NCBI GenBank assembly: GCA_035689115.1
Contig: DASSMA010000074.1
Coordinates: 1-64,000, forward strand
Direction of reading: 5' to 3'
Origin: JAHFUS01 sp035689115
GTDB lineage: Bacteria > Actinomycetota > Acidimicrobiia > Acidimicrobiales > GCA-2861595
Length of the DNA: 64,000 nt
The notes under the pieces are model-generated. The model was not told where the DNA came from and searched no databases. It worked only from the letters and a program-made list of their open reading frames with translations. Shown here piece by piece: positions 8,526 through 16,898 of the stretch. Within the stretch, counting starts at the first letter, position 1; every line of letters begins with the position of its first letter. A program made the position numbers and the translations under genes.

Positions 8526-9788
8526 CTACGGAGGCGGGGCGGAGGGGTCGTGCTCGGCCAGCTCGCGGAACTCGTCGGGCACTCCGCCGGCAGAGAAAGC
8601 GTTGCGGGCGTAGGCGACCGCCCGCCGCCCGAACCGGGCCCGGACGGCGTCCATGGAGCGGTCCACCGACCAGCGGGCGGCGGCCGCCGCGCCGGGGCGG
8701 TGGCGCTGGTCGGCCAGGCCGAGGGCCAGCTCGAGCTGGAGGGCCTGCTCGCTCACCAGCTTCGACACCGACACGGCGAGGAGGGTGACCTCGCGCTCCG
8801 CCGGGTGGTCGGCCAGGGCGGTGCGGGCCAGCTCCACCGCCACCTCGGTGAGCGTGCGGGTGCTGGACACGGCGACCGGCAGGGTGGTGGAGCGGGTGAC
8901 GGACCGCATGCCCGGGAACCGCACTCGGACGGTGACGGTGCGCCCGGCCCGCCCGGCGGCCCGCATCCGCCCGGCCACCCGGTCGGCCAGATGGCCGAGG
9001 GTTGACCACAGCAGGTCCTCGCCGGCCGGCCGTCGCCCCAGCGCCGACTGGGCTCCCACCGACGACGAGCGGCGGTCGGTGACGATGCGCCGCGGGTCGG
9101 CGTTGGCGGCCAGCGACCACAGCTTGTTCCCCGCCGCCCGACCGAGCAGGTGCTCGAGCACGCTCGACGAGGTGTCGGCCAGCTCGCCGATGGTGCGGAT
9201 GCCCCGGTCGAGGAGGCGGGCGTGGGTCACCGGGCCGACCCCCCACATCAGCTGGACAGGCAGGGGGCGGAGGAAGGCGACCTCGTGCCCGGGCTCCACG
9301 ACCACCAGGCCGTCGGGCTTGGCCACCTGGGAGGCGATCTTGGCCAGGTGCTTGGTGCGGGCCACCCCCACCGACACCGGCAGGCCGATCTCGTCGCGCA
9401 CCCTGCGGCGGACGGCGACCGCGATGGCGGCCGGCGGGCCGAACAGGCGCCCGGCACCGGCCACGTCGAGGAACGCCTCGTCGATGGAGATCCGCTCGAC
9501 CAGCGGCGTGAAGTCGCGGAACACCCCGACCACCTGGTCGCCCAGCTCCTGGTACTGCCGGAAGTGACCGCCGACGAACCGCAGGCCCGGGCACAGCTGG
9601 CGGGCCCGCCACCCCGGCATGCCGGCCGCCACGCCGAATGCCTTGGCCTCGTACGACGACGCCAGGACGACCCCGCCCCCCACGGCGATGGGCTGGCCCC
9701 GCAGCGACGGGTCCAGGAGCTGCTCGACCGACGCATAGAAGGCGTCGAGGTCGGCGTGGAGGATCGTGGCGCCGGGCGACGGGGGCAC
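8526..9788 (-). CDS. dinB: DNA polymerase IV, Y family (translesion synthesis)
   Basis: A 420-residue Y-family polymerase that copies past damaged template bases. The start is GTG at 9788; longer in-frame extensions run through the promoter and LexA site and lose the polymerase fold. Catalytic motifs are intact: HADLDAFYASVEQ (first Asp) and RISIDEAFLDV (Asp-Glu pair). The steric region VGGGVVLASSYEAKAFGV, the thumb helix-hairpin-helix region (MWGVGPVTHARLLDRGI) and a little-finger domain follow. The C-terminus is short, without a clear beta-clamp motif that I can point to. A perfect LexA palindrome lies directly upstream of a -10 box that sits 6 nt from the start codon, so expression is almost certainly SOS-controlled from a leaderless mRNA. 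Confidence 0.93.
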   Translation of the reverse strand: MPPSPGATILHADLDAFYASVEQLLDPSLRGQPIAVGGGVVLASSYEAKAFGVAAGMPGWRARQLCPGLRFVGGHFRQYQELGDQVVGVFRDFTPLVERISIDEAFLDVAGAGRLFGPPAAIAVAVRRRVRDEIGLPVSVGVARTKHLAKIASQVAKPDGLVVVEPGHEVAFLRPLPVQLMWGVGPVTHARLLDRGIRTIGELADTSSSVLEHLLGRAAGNKLWSLAANADPRRIVTDRRSSSVGAQSALGRRPAGEDLLWSTLGHLADRVAGRMRAAGRAGRTVTVRVRFPGMRSVTRSTTLPVAVSSTRTLTEVAVELARTALADHPAEREVTLLAVSVSKLVSEQALQLELALGLADQRHRPGAAAAARWSVDRSMDAVRARFGRRAVAYARNAFSAGGVPDEFRELAEHDPSAPPP

Positions 9789-9794
9789 GACGTC

Positions 9795-9800
9795 ACTGTA
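9795..9800 (-). promoter_or_regulatory. -10 box TACAGT of dinB
   Basis: On the minus strand TACAGT ends 6 nt before the GTG start of dinB, giving a leaderless transcript. The LexA palindrome begins 1 nt upstream of it, in the -10/-35 spacer. Confidence 0.6.
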
Positions 9801-9801
9801 G

Positions 9802-9815
9802 CGAACACACGTTCG
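9802..9815 (-). promoter_or_regulatory. LexA-binding SOS box upstream of dinB
   Basis: CGAAC-ACAC-GTTCG is a perfect match to the Gram-positive/actinobacterial LexA consensus CGAACN4GTTCG. It occupies the spacer of the dinB promoter, where bound LexA would block RNA polymerase. Confidence 0.88.
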
Positions 9816-10007
9816 ATCACGTCGACCGAGGCGGCGGCACCCCGGCTGGGGATCCCGTGTGGCGACCTCGAACGTCTCGTTGACCACCAGCGTGGCGTTG
9901 GCCGTGCGCCGCGGGCACCCCTGGCCGTTGACGAAGTACTCCTTCGTCGTAACCTCCCCTTCAGCTCGCGCCCGGCGCCGCCGTTCGCCACGGTCAGTGG
10001 CGAGCCG

Positions 10008-10013
10008 TATCCT
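10008..10013 (+). promoter_or_regulatory. -10 box TATCCT of small zinc-ribbon ORF
   Basis: TATCCT fits TANNNT and ends 7 nt before the GTG at 10021, consistent with a leaderless start. The -35 region (TTCGCC, 18 nt upstream) is poor. Confidence 0.4.
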
Positions 10014-10020
10014 CGGCGAA

Positions 10021-10281
10021 GTGGACTGGGGCGAAGGCACGGTGCTCGCGGTCGCGGATGCCGGGGAAGGAGAGGATGCGTGGTGCGACTCCTGCGCCCG
10101 CACGATCAAGAGCGGCCTGGTGATCGACGTTGCGGCCACGGAGTACGGCCTCCCGTCGGCACTCACGGTCTCGGTCTGCGAGTCCTGCTTCGACGACCTG
10201 ACGAGTGACATGGGCGTCAGTCAGACACCCGGCACCACGTTCCTTCTCCTCGTCGTCCCGGCGTTTGCCAATCGCGCCTGA
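10021..10281 (+). CDS. Small hypothetical protein with two CxxC motifs
   Basis: An 86-residue ORF chosen from GTG 10021 because a -10-like TATCCT lies 7 nt before it and because codon use upstream of that point looks non-coding. Two cysteine pairs, WCDSC and VCESC, separated by about 30 residues, could form a zinc ribbon. The C-terminal tail (FLLLVVPAFANRA) is hydrophobic. I do not recognise a family. It is followed 12 nt later by another small ORF, which may be co-transcribed. Codon third positions are mostly G/C, which supports coding, but a false prediction is possible. Confidence 0.45.
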   Translation: MDWGEGTVLAVADAGEGEDAWCDSCARTIKSGLVIDVAATEYGLPSALTVSVCESCFDDLTSDMGVSQTPGTTFLLLVVPAFANRA

Positions 10282-10293
10282 GGCAGTTGGCCG

Positions 10294-10563
10294 GTGGCGA
10301 GGTCGCGCTGGCGCCGTCGATGGCCGGCCATCGCGCTCACCGTGGTCACGATGTCGCTACTCTACGTGAGTGTCGTCCTCTGGATCTCGTGGAGTGGCCC
10401 TTCCTTCGACCTGTCGGGCTTCGACACCGGAGGTGCCGTGGCACGTGGAGGCCGGGACGGCTCGATTGCCTGGCCGATCGCGGCGAGCGCACTGGCGTGC
10501 TGCGCGATCACGGCGACGGCGGTCGCCTGGCGGTCGGCCCGCAGGCGGCCGGACGTCGAGTAG
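10294..10563 (+). CDS. Small membrane protein, two TM segments
   Basis: An 89-residue ORF from GTG 10294. The N-terminus is strongly basic (ARSRWRRRW), followed by a hydrophobic segment at residues ~11-33 (IALTVVTMSLLYVSVVLWIS), a polar loop of about 27 residues, a second hydrophobic segment at ~59-79 (WPIAASALACCAITATAVAW) and a basic tail (RSARRRPDVE). This is the normal positive-inside layout with both ends cytoplasmic. No family is recognised. It overlaps the 3' end of the convergent VOC gene by 56 bp. Confidence 0.55.
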   Translation: MARSRWRRRWPAIALTVVTMSLLYVSVVLWISWSGPSFDLSGFDTGGAVARGGRDGSIAWPIAASALACCAITATAVAWRSARRRPDVE

Positions 10564-10978
10564 ACGCGCTCCCTCGGTCCCAGCACAGGCAGAACGGATG
10601 GCCGGCCGGGTCGAGGTACACGCGCCAGTTGTCGTCCGGGCTGCCGCCGGCATCCGGGTCACCGGGCTGGAAGGCGTGCTTGGTGGCGCCGAAGGCGAGG
10701 ACGGCGGCCTCGGCTCGGTCGATGTCGTCGACCGTCACGTCGACGTGGAGCTGCTGGGGCGGCTCGCCGTCCGGCCACCGCGGGGCCCGGAAGCCGTTCA
10801 CCCGCTGGAAGCTCAGCCGGACGTCGGCCCCGTCGCGAAGCGACACCCAGTCGTCCTCCACGTGCGTGAGCTCGCCGCCGACCAGGGCGCTGTAGAAGTC
10901 GGCGAGGGCCCTCGGGTGAGGGCAGTCGATCACCACGGCCCGCATCCGCGCTATCGGAGCCACGCTTCGCACCTCCAT
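10508..10978 (-). CDS. VOC superfamily (glyoxalase/bleomycin resistance-like) protein
   Basis: A 156-residue protein from ATG 10978. It shows the two beta-alpha-beta-beta-beta halves of the vicinal oxygen chelate fold: RMRAVVIDCPHPRALADFYS with the ligand-type aspartate/histidine region in the first half and QLHVDVTVDDIDRAEAAVLA then YLDPAGHPFCLCWD in the second. LHVDV carries a His and DPAGHPFCL carries the terminal metal-ligand region. Many actinobacterial members of this type (sometimes annotated glyoxalase-like domain 6) have no known substrate. The ~20 residues after CWD are Arg/Pro-rich, lie in the overlap with the convergent small membrane gene, and look like read-through rather than fold. 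Confidence 0.85.
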   Translation of the reverse strand: MEVRSVAPIARMRAVVIDCPHPRALADFYSALVGGELTHVEDDWVSLRDGADVRLSFQRVNGFRAPRWPDGEPPQQLHVDVTVDDIDRAEAAVLAFGATKHAFQPGDPDAGGSPDDNWRVYLDPAGHPFCLCWDRGSASTRRPAACGPTARRPPSP

Positions 10979-11090
10979 GGTCGTCGTGCGTCGCCGGCGA
11001 TCCGGCGACCGCCGGCATGTTGCCGCCGTGGACTCGTTGCCGGGTGCGCTCGGGCCTCCGAGAAATCCGGACCGAAACATGGCGCGTAGC

Positions 11091-11693
11091 TCAGAGGCCG
11101 GCCTCGTAGACGACATCGCTGCGAACGACGAGCTTCTCACCCTTCTCGATGGGCCTGCCCTCATGAAGAAGTCGGTGATCGAAGGTCACGCAGCGCCAGT
11201 CGGTGCATGTCACGGCGGTCCCGTAGACGACCGTTTCGCCTCCGAGACAAGGAGCCCCCGAGGGCAGGTACACGAGGACGGTCAGGAACGACCGCCTGGC
11301 CGGAGTGGGACGCCAGGGCCGGTCCACGTGCGGCGCGAAGCGCTCTCCCAAGCTGTAGCGGTAGACGCGGGTCATCGGGTTGCAGCCCACGGCGCGCCAC
11401 GATGTGACCGGCGGGTCCAATTGCGGCGTCTCGCCGGCGTCGAACCACTCGGGCAACGGCGGCAACACCGGCTCGAGAAGCGGCCACAGGAGTGCCGGGA
11501 TGGACGGCTCGGTGGTCGTGCCGCGGCTACGCCGCTCCGGAAGCCCGTCCACTCGGGCCAGTCCGACCCGCTGGATCTCGAGCGGCACGGCCTCGACGGC
11601 AGCTCGGAACTCGTCGGCGACCCCCGCGAACAGGCCGTCGGCCACGAGCAGCCCGGGAAGGGGCCGCTGAATCCGTATCCCGTCGTCCGACAC
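11091..11693 (-). CDS. 2-oxoglutarate/Fe(II)-dependent oxygenase, prolyl 4-hydroxylase type
   Basis: A 200-residue protein from GTG 11693. It has the HxD...H iron triad and 2OG-binding basic residue of the P4Hc fold: FAPHVDRPW (His and Asp ligands, about residues 122-124), FLTVLVYLPSG and GGETVVYG strands, FDHRLLHEGRPI (distal His) and KGEKLVVRSDVVY, where the Arg would bind 2-oxoglutarate. It would couple 2OG decarboxylation to hydroxylation of an amino-acid side chain or small molecule. Length is that of free-standing bacterial P4H-like enzymes. It lies 112 bp upstream of the VOC gene on the same strand; co-transcription is possible. Substrate unknown. Confidence 0.82.
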   Translation of the reverse strand: MSDDGIRIQRPLPGLLVADGLFAGVADEFRAAVEAVPLEIQRVGLARVDGLPERRSRGTTTEPSIPALLWPLLEPVLPPLPEWFDAGETPQLDPPVTSWRAVGCNPMTRVYRYSLGERFAPHVDRPWRPTPARRSFLTVLVYLPSGAPCLGGETVVYGTAVTCTDWRCVTFDHRLLHEGRPIEKGEKLVVRSDVVYEAGL

Positions 11694-11753
11694 CGCTCCA
11701 GCGTGGCATCGGGCTCCACGACAGCCAAGCCTGAGCCCGACGCCGCCTGGCCG

Positions 11754-12812
11754 TCAGCGGTGCAGGTCTAGGAGGCGGGCGGCCTCGGCGTCGACGGACC
11801 GCTGCACGCGCGCCGGCAGGGCGGCGAACGGGCGGACGGCGATCCGCCCCTCGTCGAAGCGCCAGGTGCCCGCCACCCGGCCGTCGACGAGGAAGGACGG
11901 CGTCGACTGCGGCGACTTGGTGGAGAACAGCAGCGGCCGGTGCTCCTCGGCCAGCACGCCGGCCCGGCGGGCGTGGGCGAGGAGGACGGCGTCCCACGTG
12001 GGCAGGAACCGCACCGGCACCCGGCGGTCGCCGGGAGGAAGCGGGACGCCGGGGAGGTCGAGCAGCTCGCGGCCGTCCTCGCCGGCGAACCGCGACAGGT
12101 CGAGGCGGGCGGCGGTGCCCGCCATGGCGGCGACGGGCACGCCCGCCCAGTTGGCGGCGTCGCCCAGGGGTGCGGGGCCGAAGGCCCCGAGGTAGCGGCG
12201 CAGCAGCAGCTCCAGCCCGTCCGCCTCGTCCAGCTCTCCCGGCGGGGGACCGAGCCACTGGTCGGCCAGGGCGTAGAGGTCGGCGCTGCGCCGCTCCCAC
12301 GTCCCCGAGGGCGGCACCCGCACCAGGTCCAGCCACAGGCCGATGCCGTTCCACAGTGCGCTGTCGACGCCCAGGGCGGCCACCAGCTCGGCCCGCCGCC
12401 GGGGCCCGCCGGCCAGCAGGGCGCGGGTTCGGTCGGCGGCGCTGGCCACCTCCCGTTCGAGGTCGGGCCCGCCGCCGTGGGCGCGGAGCCACCACTTCCG
12501 CCGGTGGGCTCGCACGGCGAGGGCGGCCGGCCACCAGTCGCCGGCGGCGACGAGGTGGATCGTGGAACGAAGGAGCGTGCCCTGCACGACCCGCCGCTCG
12601 CGGAGGGCGGCCGTCAGGTGGGCTCGTTCGAAGCCGGCCACCCGCGACCAGAGCCCGATGTACATCGACGGCGCGTACTGGGCCTGCACGAAGCCCATGC
12701 GCTGCACCGCCCGCTCCAGCGGCACGTCGGCCCGCTGCAGCAGCAGCTGGCGGTCGAGGAGCGCCCGGTGCAGCTCTCGCGCCGGCAGGACGGGTGCGAC
12801 AGGGTCGGCCAC
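11754..12812 (-). CDS. Winged-helix HTH_42 (AlkZ/YcaQ-like) protein
   Basis: A 352-residue protein of the winged-helix DNA-binding domain family (HTH_42), related to the AlkZ/YcaQ interstrand-crosslink glycosylases. Start chosen at GTG 12812, where the sequence becomes family-like (LPARELHRALLDRQLLLQR). Characteristic blocks are GFVQAQYAPSMYIGLWSRV, VVQGTLLRSTIHLVAAGDW and, near the C-terminus, VRFLPTWDAVLLAHARR followed by FLVDGRVAGTWRF. Family members carry three winged-helix domains in a row. The AlkZ catalytic QxQ or QxD motif is suggested by VQAQ at about residue 39, but glycosylase activity is unproven in most actinobacterial members. Stands alone between the oxygenase and a membrane protein. 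Confidence 0.83.
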   Translation of the reverse strand: MADPVAPVLPARELHRALLDRQLLLQRADVPLERAVQRMGFVQAQYAPSMYIGLWSRVAGFERAHLTAALRERRVVQGTLLRSTIHLVAAGDWWPAALAVRAHRRKWWLRAHGGGPDLEREVASAADRTRALLAGGPRRRAELVAALGVDSALWNGIGLWLDLVRVPPSGTWERRSADLYALADQWLGPPPGELDEADGLELLLRRYLGAFGPAPLGDAANWAGVPVAAMAGTAARLDLSRFAGEDGRELLDLPGVPLPPGDRRVPVRFLPTWDAVLLAHARRAGVLAEEHRPLLFSTKSPQSTPSFLVDGRVAGTWRFDEGRIAVRPFAALPARVQRSVDAEAARLLDLHR

Positions 12813-12969
12813 GCCGCCGACCGTACCGAAGCCGGACCCGCCCGGGATGAGAGGTCTTCCACCCCGGGCCGGCCGGTCCTGTCGGGCTGGCGCCGTGAGC
12901 ATCGGCCACGGCGGGCTGGTGAACCTCGGCCCGTGGAGCTGGCCGGGTGGGCGGCGCTGCTCGCCGGGC

Positions 12970-13599
12970 TCAGTCCGGGACGCGTGACAGCCGGCCGAGC
13001 ACGGCACCGAAGATGGCGTGCCCGGTCGTCGCCATGACCACCGTGCCGGTGTTGAGCGGGAACAGCGCCTCCTGCCCGAACGGCGACACCGCCAGCACGA
13101 CGAACAGCCCGGCGCACACCGCCAGCCCGTAGGCGACGCCCGCGGCCTCGCCCCGCAGCCCGAGCGCCCGGAACGTCAGGGCCAGCCCGGCGCCGTTGCC
13201 GAGGTAGCGCCACAGGTAGCCGAACAGGGCCGCGGGGGCGAGGCCGAGAGCCGTCCCGATGTGGGGGATCGGGTCGCGGTGGACGACGCCGGCCCACAGG
13301 AAGCCGAACCGCGACACGTCGTAGAGGGCGGTGGCCGCGATGCCGGACCGCACCCCGCGGCGGACGATGGCGCCCGCGTCGGGATCGACGGCGGCGACCA
13401 GGGCGACGAGGGCCAGGGCCGGTAGCGCCAGGTGCAGCGCCATGCCTCGGAGCCCGTATCCGAACGTCGACAGGGCGATGAGCGACACCGGCACCACGCC
13501 GGCGGCGACGAGGACGAGGCGGGCGGGGCGGTTGGAGGTGGATGTCTCCGGCGGTGCCCCACCCGCCGCCGTCCGAAGGGTCAGGAGAGGAAGCGCCAT
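12970..13599 (-). CDS. Conserved integral membrane protein
   Basis: A 209-residue protein from ATG 13599 with about five hydrophobic segments: ARLVLVAAGVVPVSLIALST (~27-47), MALHLALPALALVALVAAV (~53-71), IGTALGLAPAALFGYLW (~114-131), GVAYGLAVCAGLFVVLAVS (~154-172) and TGTVVMATTGHAIFGAVLG (~183-202). Between segments two and three is ATALYDVSRFGFLWAG. I do not recognise a named family or any catalytic motif. It lies between the HTH_42 gene and the divergent tRNA-Leu. Confidence 0.72.
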   Translation of the reverse strand: MALPLLTLRTAAGGAPPETSTSNRPARLVLVAAGVVPVSLIALSTFGYGLRGMALHLALPALALVALVAAVDPDAGAIVRRGVRSGIAATALYDVSRFGFLWAGVVHRDPIPHIGTALGLAPAALFGYLWRYLGNGAGLALTFRALGLRGEAAGVAYGLAVCAGLFVVLAVSPFGQEALFPLNTGTVVMATTGHAIFGAVLGRLSRVPD

Positions 13600-13650
13600 G
13601 CAGGGGGATGCGCCCGTGCCCGCGCTGATACGCGCCCTTGCCCTCGACGG

Positions 13651-13656
13651 TACGGT
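13651..13656 (+). promoter_or_regulatory. -10 box TACGGT of tRNA-Leu
   Basis: TACGGT (TANNNT) ends 9 nt before the mature 5' end of the tRNA, leaving a leader of only a few nucleotides. No good -35 is visible. Confidence 0.45.
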
Positions 13657-13665
13657 GGGCCGCCC

Positions 13666-13752
13666 GCCCGGGTGGCGGAACTGGCCAGACGCGGGGGGCT
13701 TAAACCCCCCTGGCCCGGAAGGGCCGTGCGGGTTCGAATCCCGCCCCGGGCA
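13666..13752 (+). tRNA. tRNA-Leu, anticodon UAA
   Basis: An 87-nt class II tRNA. The acceptor arms GCCCGGG and CCCGGGC pair perfectly with discriminator A (typical of tRNA-Leu). The anticodon stem GGGGG/CCCCC encloses CTTAAAC, giving anticodon TAA. A long variable arm (TGGCCCGGAAGGGCC region) identifies a class II tRNA, and the T arm is GCGGG-TTCGAAT-CCCGC. CCA is not encoded. No integrase or duplicated 3' end lies nearby, so it has not been used as an attachment site here. Confidence 0.96.
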
Positions 13753-13758
13753 CTGCTT

Positions 13759-16746
13759 CTACGACGAGGGCGCGGCGAGCGATCCGCTGGGCCGGTACTT
13801 CACCGCCCGGATCAGGGTGCCGCAGGAACTGGACCGCACGATGCACTGGTCGGCCAGCCGGCTGACGATGTGGAGGCCCCGGCCGGTGACGGCGTCTTCC
13901 GGCGGGGCGGCGAGCGGCATCTCGCCGCCGAAGCCGATGCCGTCGTCGGAGACGTCGATGGTGACGGCGTCCGGCGTCAGCTGCACGTGCACGTCGAAGG
14001 CGGCGCGCGCCGCCCGCTCGGCGTTGGTGGCCAGCTCGTTGGCCAGCATCAGCGTGTCGCCGGCCAGCTCGGGGACGCCGCCGAGGTGCAGACCCAGCCA
14101 CTCGCGGAGCCGTTGCCGGAGCCGCGGGACGGCCCGGTAGCCGGGCTCGACGTGCTGGTGGAACAGATCGGCAGGCCGGCGGATGACGAGGATGGCGATG
14201 TCGTCGCGCGGGTGGCCGGCGGTGAACTCGAGCAGCGACCGCTCGATCACGTCGGCCACCGCCTCGGCCGGCCGGCCGGCGCTGTCCCGAAGGGCGCGCT
14301 CGAGCAGGCCGTCGTCGGCGAACTCGCCGGTGGGCCCCCGCGCCTCGAGCACGCCGTCGGTGTAGAGGACGAGCGTCTCGCCCGGGTGGAGCAGCGAGGA
14401 GACGTCGGCGAGGGAGGGCTTGTCGAACAGCCCGATGGCGCTGCCGGGCAGGCCGACCGGGCGGATGTGGCCGGCGCTGTCCACGAGCAGTGGCGACGGC
14501 TGGCCGCCGCAGGCGAGGGTGAAGTGGGCGCCTGCCGCGTCGAAGCGGACGAAGGCGAGGGCCACCGTGCAGAACCGCTCGCCGGCGCCCTGGTCGAGGA
14601 TGCTGGCGTTGAGGACCTCGAGCACGCCGGAGGGCGGGTCGTCGCCCCGCGAGGCGGTGCGCACCGTGTAGCGGGCCATGGCGGTGAGGGTGGCGGCCGG
14701 AACACCCTTGCCGCTCACGTCGCCGATCACCACCCCCCAACGGCCGCCGCCGGCGGCGAACACGTCGTAGAAGTCGCCGCCGACCTCGACGTGACGGCCC
14801 ACCGGCCGGTAGCGGGCGGCCACCTCGAGGCCCGGGAGCACCGGCACGTCGGGCGGCAACAGGCTCGCCTGGAGGGTGTGGGCGATGGCCGTGCGGTCCT
14901 GGTGCGACCGGCTGTTGGCGATGGCCGTGGTGATCCGCCCGGCCAGGTCCTCGGCGAACGCCACGTCGTAGGGCCCGAGCCGCCGGCCCGAGCCGCCCAT
15001 GGCGAACACCACGACGCCGAGCGGCTCGTCGCCGCTGCGCAACGGCACCGCCATCGCCGACTGGGTGGCCGCCCGGTCCAGGGCGGCGAGGTGGGCGTCG
15101 TCCTCGGCCCACTCGCGGCGGTGACCCTCGTCGACGCGTGTGACCAGGAGAGGCACTCCCGACGCCGTGACGTCGAGGAGCTGGGCGGGGGAGAAGCACC
15201 AGGGCCGCTGGCGGAGCTGCCGGGCGACGGCGGGGTCGACGGCTTCCGAGCCCACCAGCACGACGGTGCGGAGGGCGCCGCTCTCCAGGAGGTGCACCGA
15301 GCAGGCGTCGGCCACCATGGGCACGGCCAGGCTGGCGACCTCGCCCAGCGCCCACACGTAGTCGAGCGACGAGCCGAGGACGCGGCTGGCCTCGGCCAGG
15401 AATCCGTGGCGCTGGGCCCGGTCGTGCTCGGCCTCGTAGTACTGGGCGCGGTCCAGGGCCTGGGCCGCCTGCTGTCCGAGCGTGGTGAGGAAACCCCGGT
15501 CGGCCTCGTCGAAGACCCGCTGCCTTCCCCACCCGAAGGTGATGGCGCCGAGCCGGCGCTCGCCGACCAGGAGAGGGACGAGGGCGACGGAGACGTTGGG
15601 GCTCGGCATGCCCCGCACCTGCGGGTAGCGCTCGTCGCGTTCCTCCAGGGACCGCAGGACCACCAGCTGCCGGGTACGGAGCGCCTCGCTGACCGGGAGC
15701 GGCGCCTCGAGGGAGAAGGAGCGGTAGCGCTCCATCACGTCGAGGTCGTAGCCGACGTGGCGGACGGTCTCCATCCGTTCGCCCTCGCGGAGCAGGAAGA
15801 GGGCGCCGCTGCGGGCGTCGAGGGCGGCCACGCCCTGGGCCACGACGACGTCGGCCACCTCCTCGGCGGTGCGGGCCTCGGCCAGGCCGGCCGTCACAGC
15901 CTGGAGGCGGGCCACCCGGCCGGCCGCCTGCTCGGCTGCCCGGCGGGCGTCCTGCTCGGCGGCCAGCAGCCGGTTGCGTTCCTCCTCACCGCGCTTTCGG
16001 TCGGTGATGTCGACGACCACGCCGCGGGTCCCGGCCACCCCGCCGTCGTCGTCGAGGTAGACGGCCCCCCGCCGGGCCAGCCAGCGCACCTCGCCGTCGG
16101 GCCGGACCACGCGGTGCTCCAGCTCGTAGCTGCCGCCCTCGGCGACCGCCCGCTGGACCTCGCCCACCACCCGCTCGCGGTCGTCGGGATGCACCAGGGC
16201 GACCCAGTCGTCGAAGTGGCCGGCGGACGCCTCGGGGTCGAGCCCGTAGAGCAGCTGGAGGTTGCGGTCGCGGGTGACCCGACCGGACCGGCGGTCCCAC
16301 ACCCACGTGCCCATGTCGCCGGCGGCGAGGGCCAGGCGCAGGTCGTCGCGGCTCTGGAGCAGCTCCTGCTCCACCGCTCGGCGGGCGGTGATGTCGAAGC
16401 AGGCGCCGGCGTAGCCGGCGAGGAGCGGCACGCCCCGCTCGAGGACCCAGCGCCACTCGCCGTCGTGGTGGCGCAGGCGGTACTCCACCTCGAAGCCGTC
16501 GCCCCGGCGGGCGGCGTCGTGCTGGACCGCCAGGCGGTGGGCGCGGTCGTCGGGGTGGACGGCGCCGAGCCACCCGCTGCCGGCCGCCTGCTCGGGGGTC
16601 ATCCCGGTGAAGGCCAGCCAGGCGGCGTTGACCCGCGCCTCGTCGCCGTCGGCCACCCACAACAGGGCGGGTGCCACGTCGCCCAGGTCGGCGGTCACGA
16701 TCGGACCCGACAACCGCTCGTCACCAGGCCCGAATGCCAAGAGCAC
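13759..16746 (-). CDS. PAS-PAS-GAF-GAF-SpoIIE (PP2C) phosphatase with anti-sigma-type HATPase
   Basis: A ~995-residue signalling protein. Order: PAS 1 (~25-115, ending ACFDITARRAVEQ), PAS 2 (~125-255, ending VVVDITDRKRGEEE), a short coiled coil, GAF 1 (~290-450), GAF 2 (~460-620), SpoIIE phosphatase (~635-840) and a C-terminal RsbW-like HATPase (~865-985). The phosphatase metal motifs are intact: VGGDFYDVF, VIGDVSGKG and RDDIAILV. The HATPase keeps ANELATNAE, DDGIGFGG and TGRGLHIV. Such proteins sense ligands and control anti-anti-sigma phosphorylation; fusion of kinase-like and phosphatase halves is common in actinobacteria. No transmembrane segment is present. Start uncertain: GTG 16746 used, GTG 16848 possible (34 more low-complexity residues). 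Its stop lies 7 nt from the tRNA 3' end. Confidence 0.9.
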   Translation of the reverse strand: MLLAFGPGDERLSGPIVTADLGDVAPALLWVADGDEARVNAAWLAFTGMTPEQAAGSGWLGAVHPDDRAHRLAVQHDAARRGDGFEVEYRLRHHDGEWRWVLERGVPLLAGYAGACFDITARRAVEQELLQSRDDLRLALAAGDMGTWVWDRRSGRVTRDRNLQLLYGLDPEASAGHFDDWVALVHPDDRERVVGEVQRAVAEGGSYELEHRVVRPDGEVRWLARRGAVYLDDDGGVAGTRGVVVDITDRKRGEEERNRLLAAEQDARRAAEQAAGRVARLQAVTAGLAEARTAEEVADVVVAQGVAALDARSGALFLLREGERMETVRHVGYDLDVMERYRSFSLEAPLPVSEALRTRQLVVLRSLEERDERYPQVRGMPSPNVSVALVPLLVGERRLGAITFGWGRQRVFDEADRGFLTTLGQQAAQALDRAQYYEAEHDRAQRHGFLAEASRVLGSSLDYVWALGEVASLAVPMVADACSVHLLESGALRTVVLVGSEAVDPAVARQLRQRPWCFSPAQLLDVTASGVPLLVTRVDEGHRREWAEDDAHLAALDRAATQSAMAVPLRSGDEPLGVVVFAMGGSGRRLGPYDVAFAEDLAGRITTAIANSRSHQDRTAIAHTLQASLLPPDVPVLPGLEVAARYRPVGRHVEVGGDFYDVFAAGGGRWGVVIGDVSGKGVPAATLTAMARYTVRTASRGDDPPSGVLEVLNASILDQGAGERFCTVALAFVRFDAAGAHFTLACGGQPSPLLVDSAGHIRPVGLPGSAIGLFDKPSLADVSSLLHPGETLVLYTDGVLEARGPTGEFADDGLLERALRDSAGRPAEAVADVIERSLLEFTAGHPRDDIAILVIRRPADLFHQHVEPGYRAVPRLRQRLREWLGLHLGGVPELAGDTLMLANELATNAERAARAAFDVHVQLTPDAVTIDVSDDGIGFGGEMPLAAPPEDAVTGRGLHIVSRLADQCIVRSSSCGTLIRAVKYRPSGSLAAPSS

Positions 16747-16881
16747 GCTCCTCTGCCCCGGGCCCGTCCTGCCGGCCGCCGGTGGGGCTCGTCGTTCTGT
16801 TGTAGCAGCGCCAGGCCCCGACCGGAATCCCCTGCCCCGGATGTTCACGAAACGGACGGACGGCGGGTACCCGGCCGAACG

Positions 16882-16887
16882 TAGGCT
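16882..16887 (+). promoter_or_regulatory. -10 box TAGGCT of the histidine kinase gene
   Basis: TAGGCT (TANNNT) ends 11 nt before ATG 16899, so the transcript would have at most a few untranslated nucleotides. Confidence 0.4.
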
Positions 16888-16898
16888 CGCCCGACCAT

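Noticed and set aside
9789..9960. In-frame upstream extension of dinB containing TTKEYFVNGQGCPRR
   Set aside because: Codon use looks coding-like for about 35 codons but there is no standard start codon at its head, and it runs through the -10 box and LexA site of dinB.
11080..11110. Sequence GGCGCGTAGCTCAGAGG, resembling the 5' end of a tRNA
   Set aside because: No anticodon arm, T arm or matching acceptor follows; the downstream bases are the 3' end of the oxygenase gene.
13432..16884. An 1150-codon plus-strand frame opposite the SpoIIE-type phosphatase gene
   Set aside because: No recognisable motifs, crosses the tRNA-Leu, and is the antisense of strongly conserved PAS/GAF/SpoIIE blocks.
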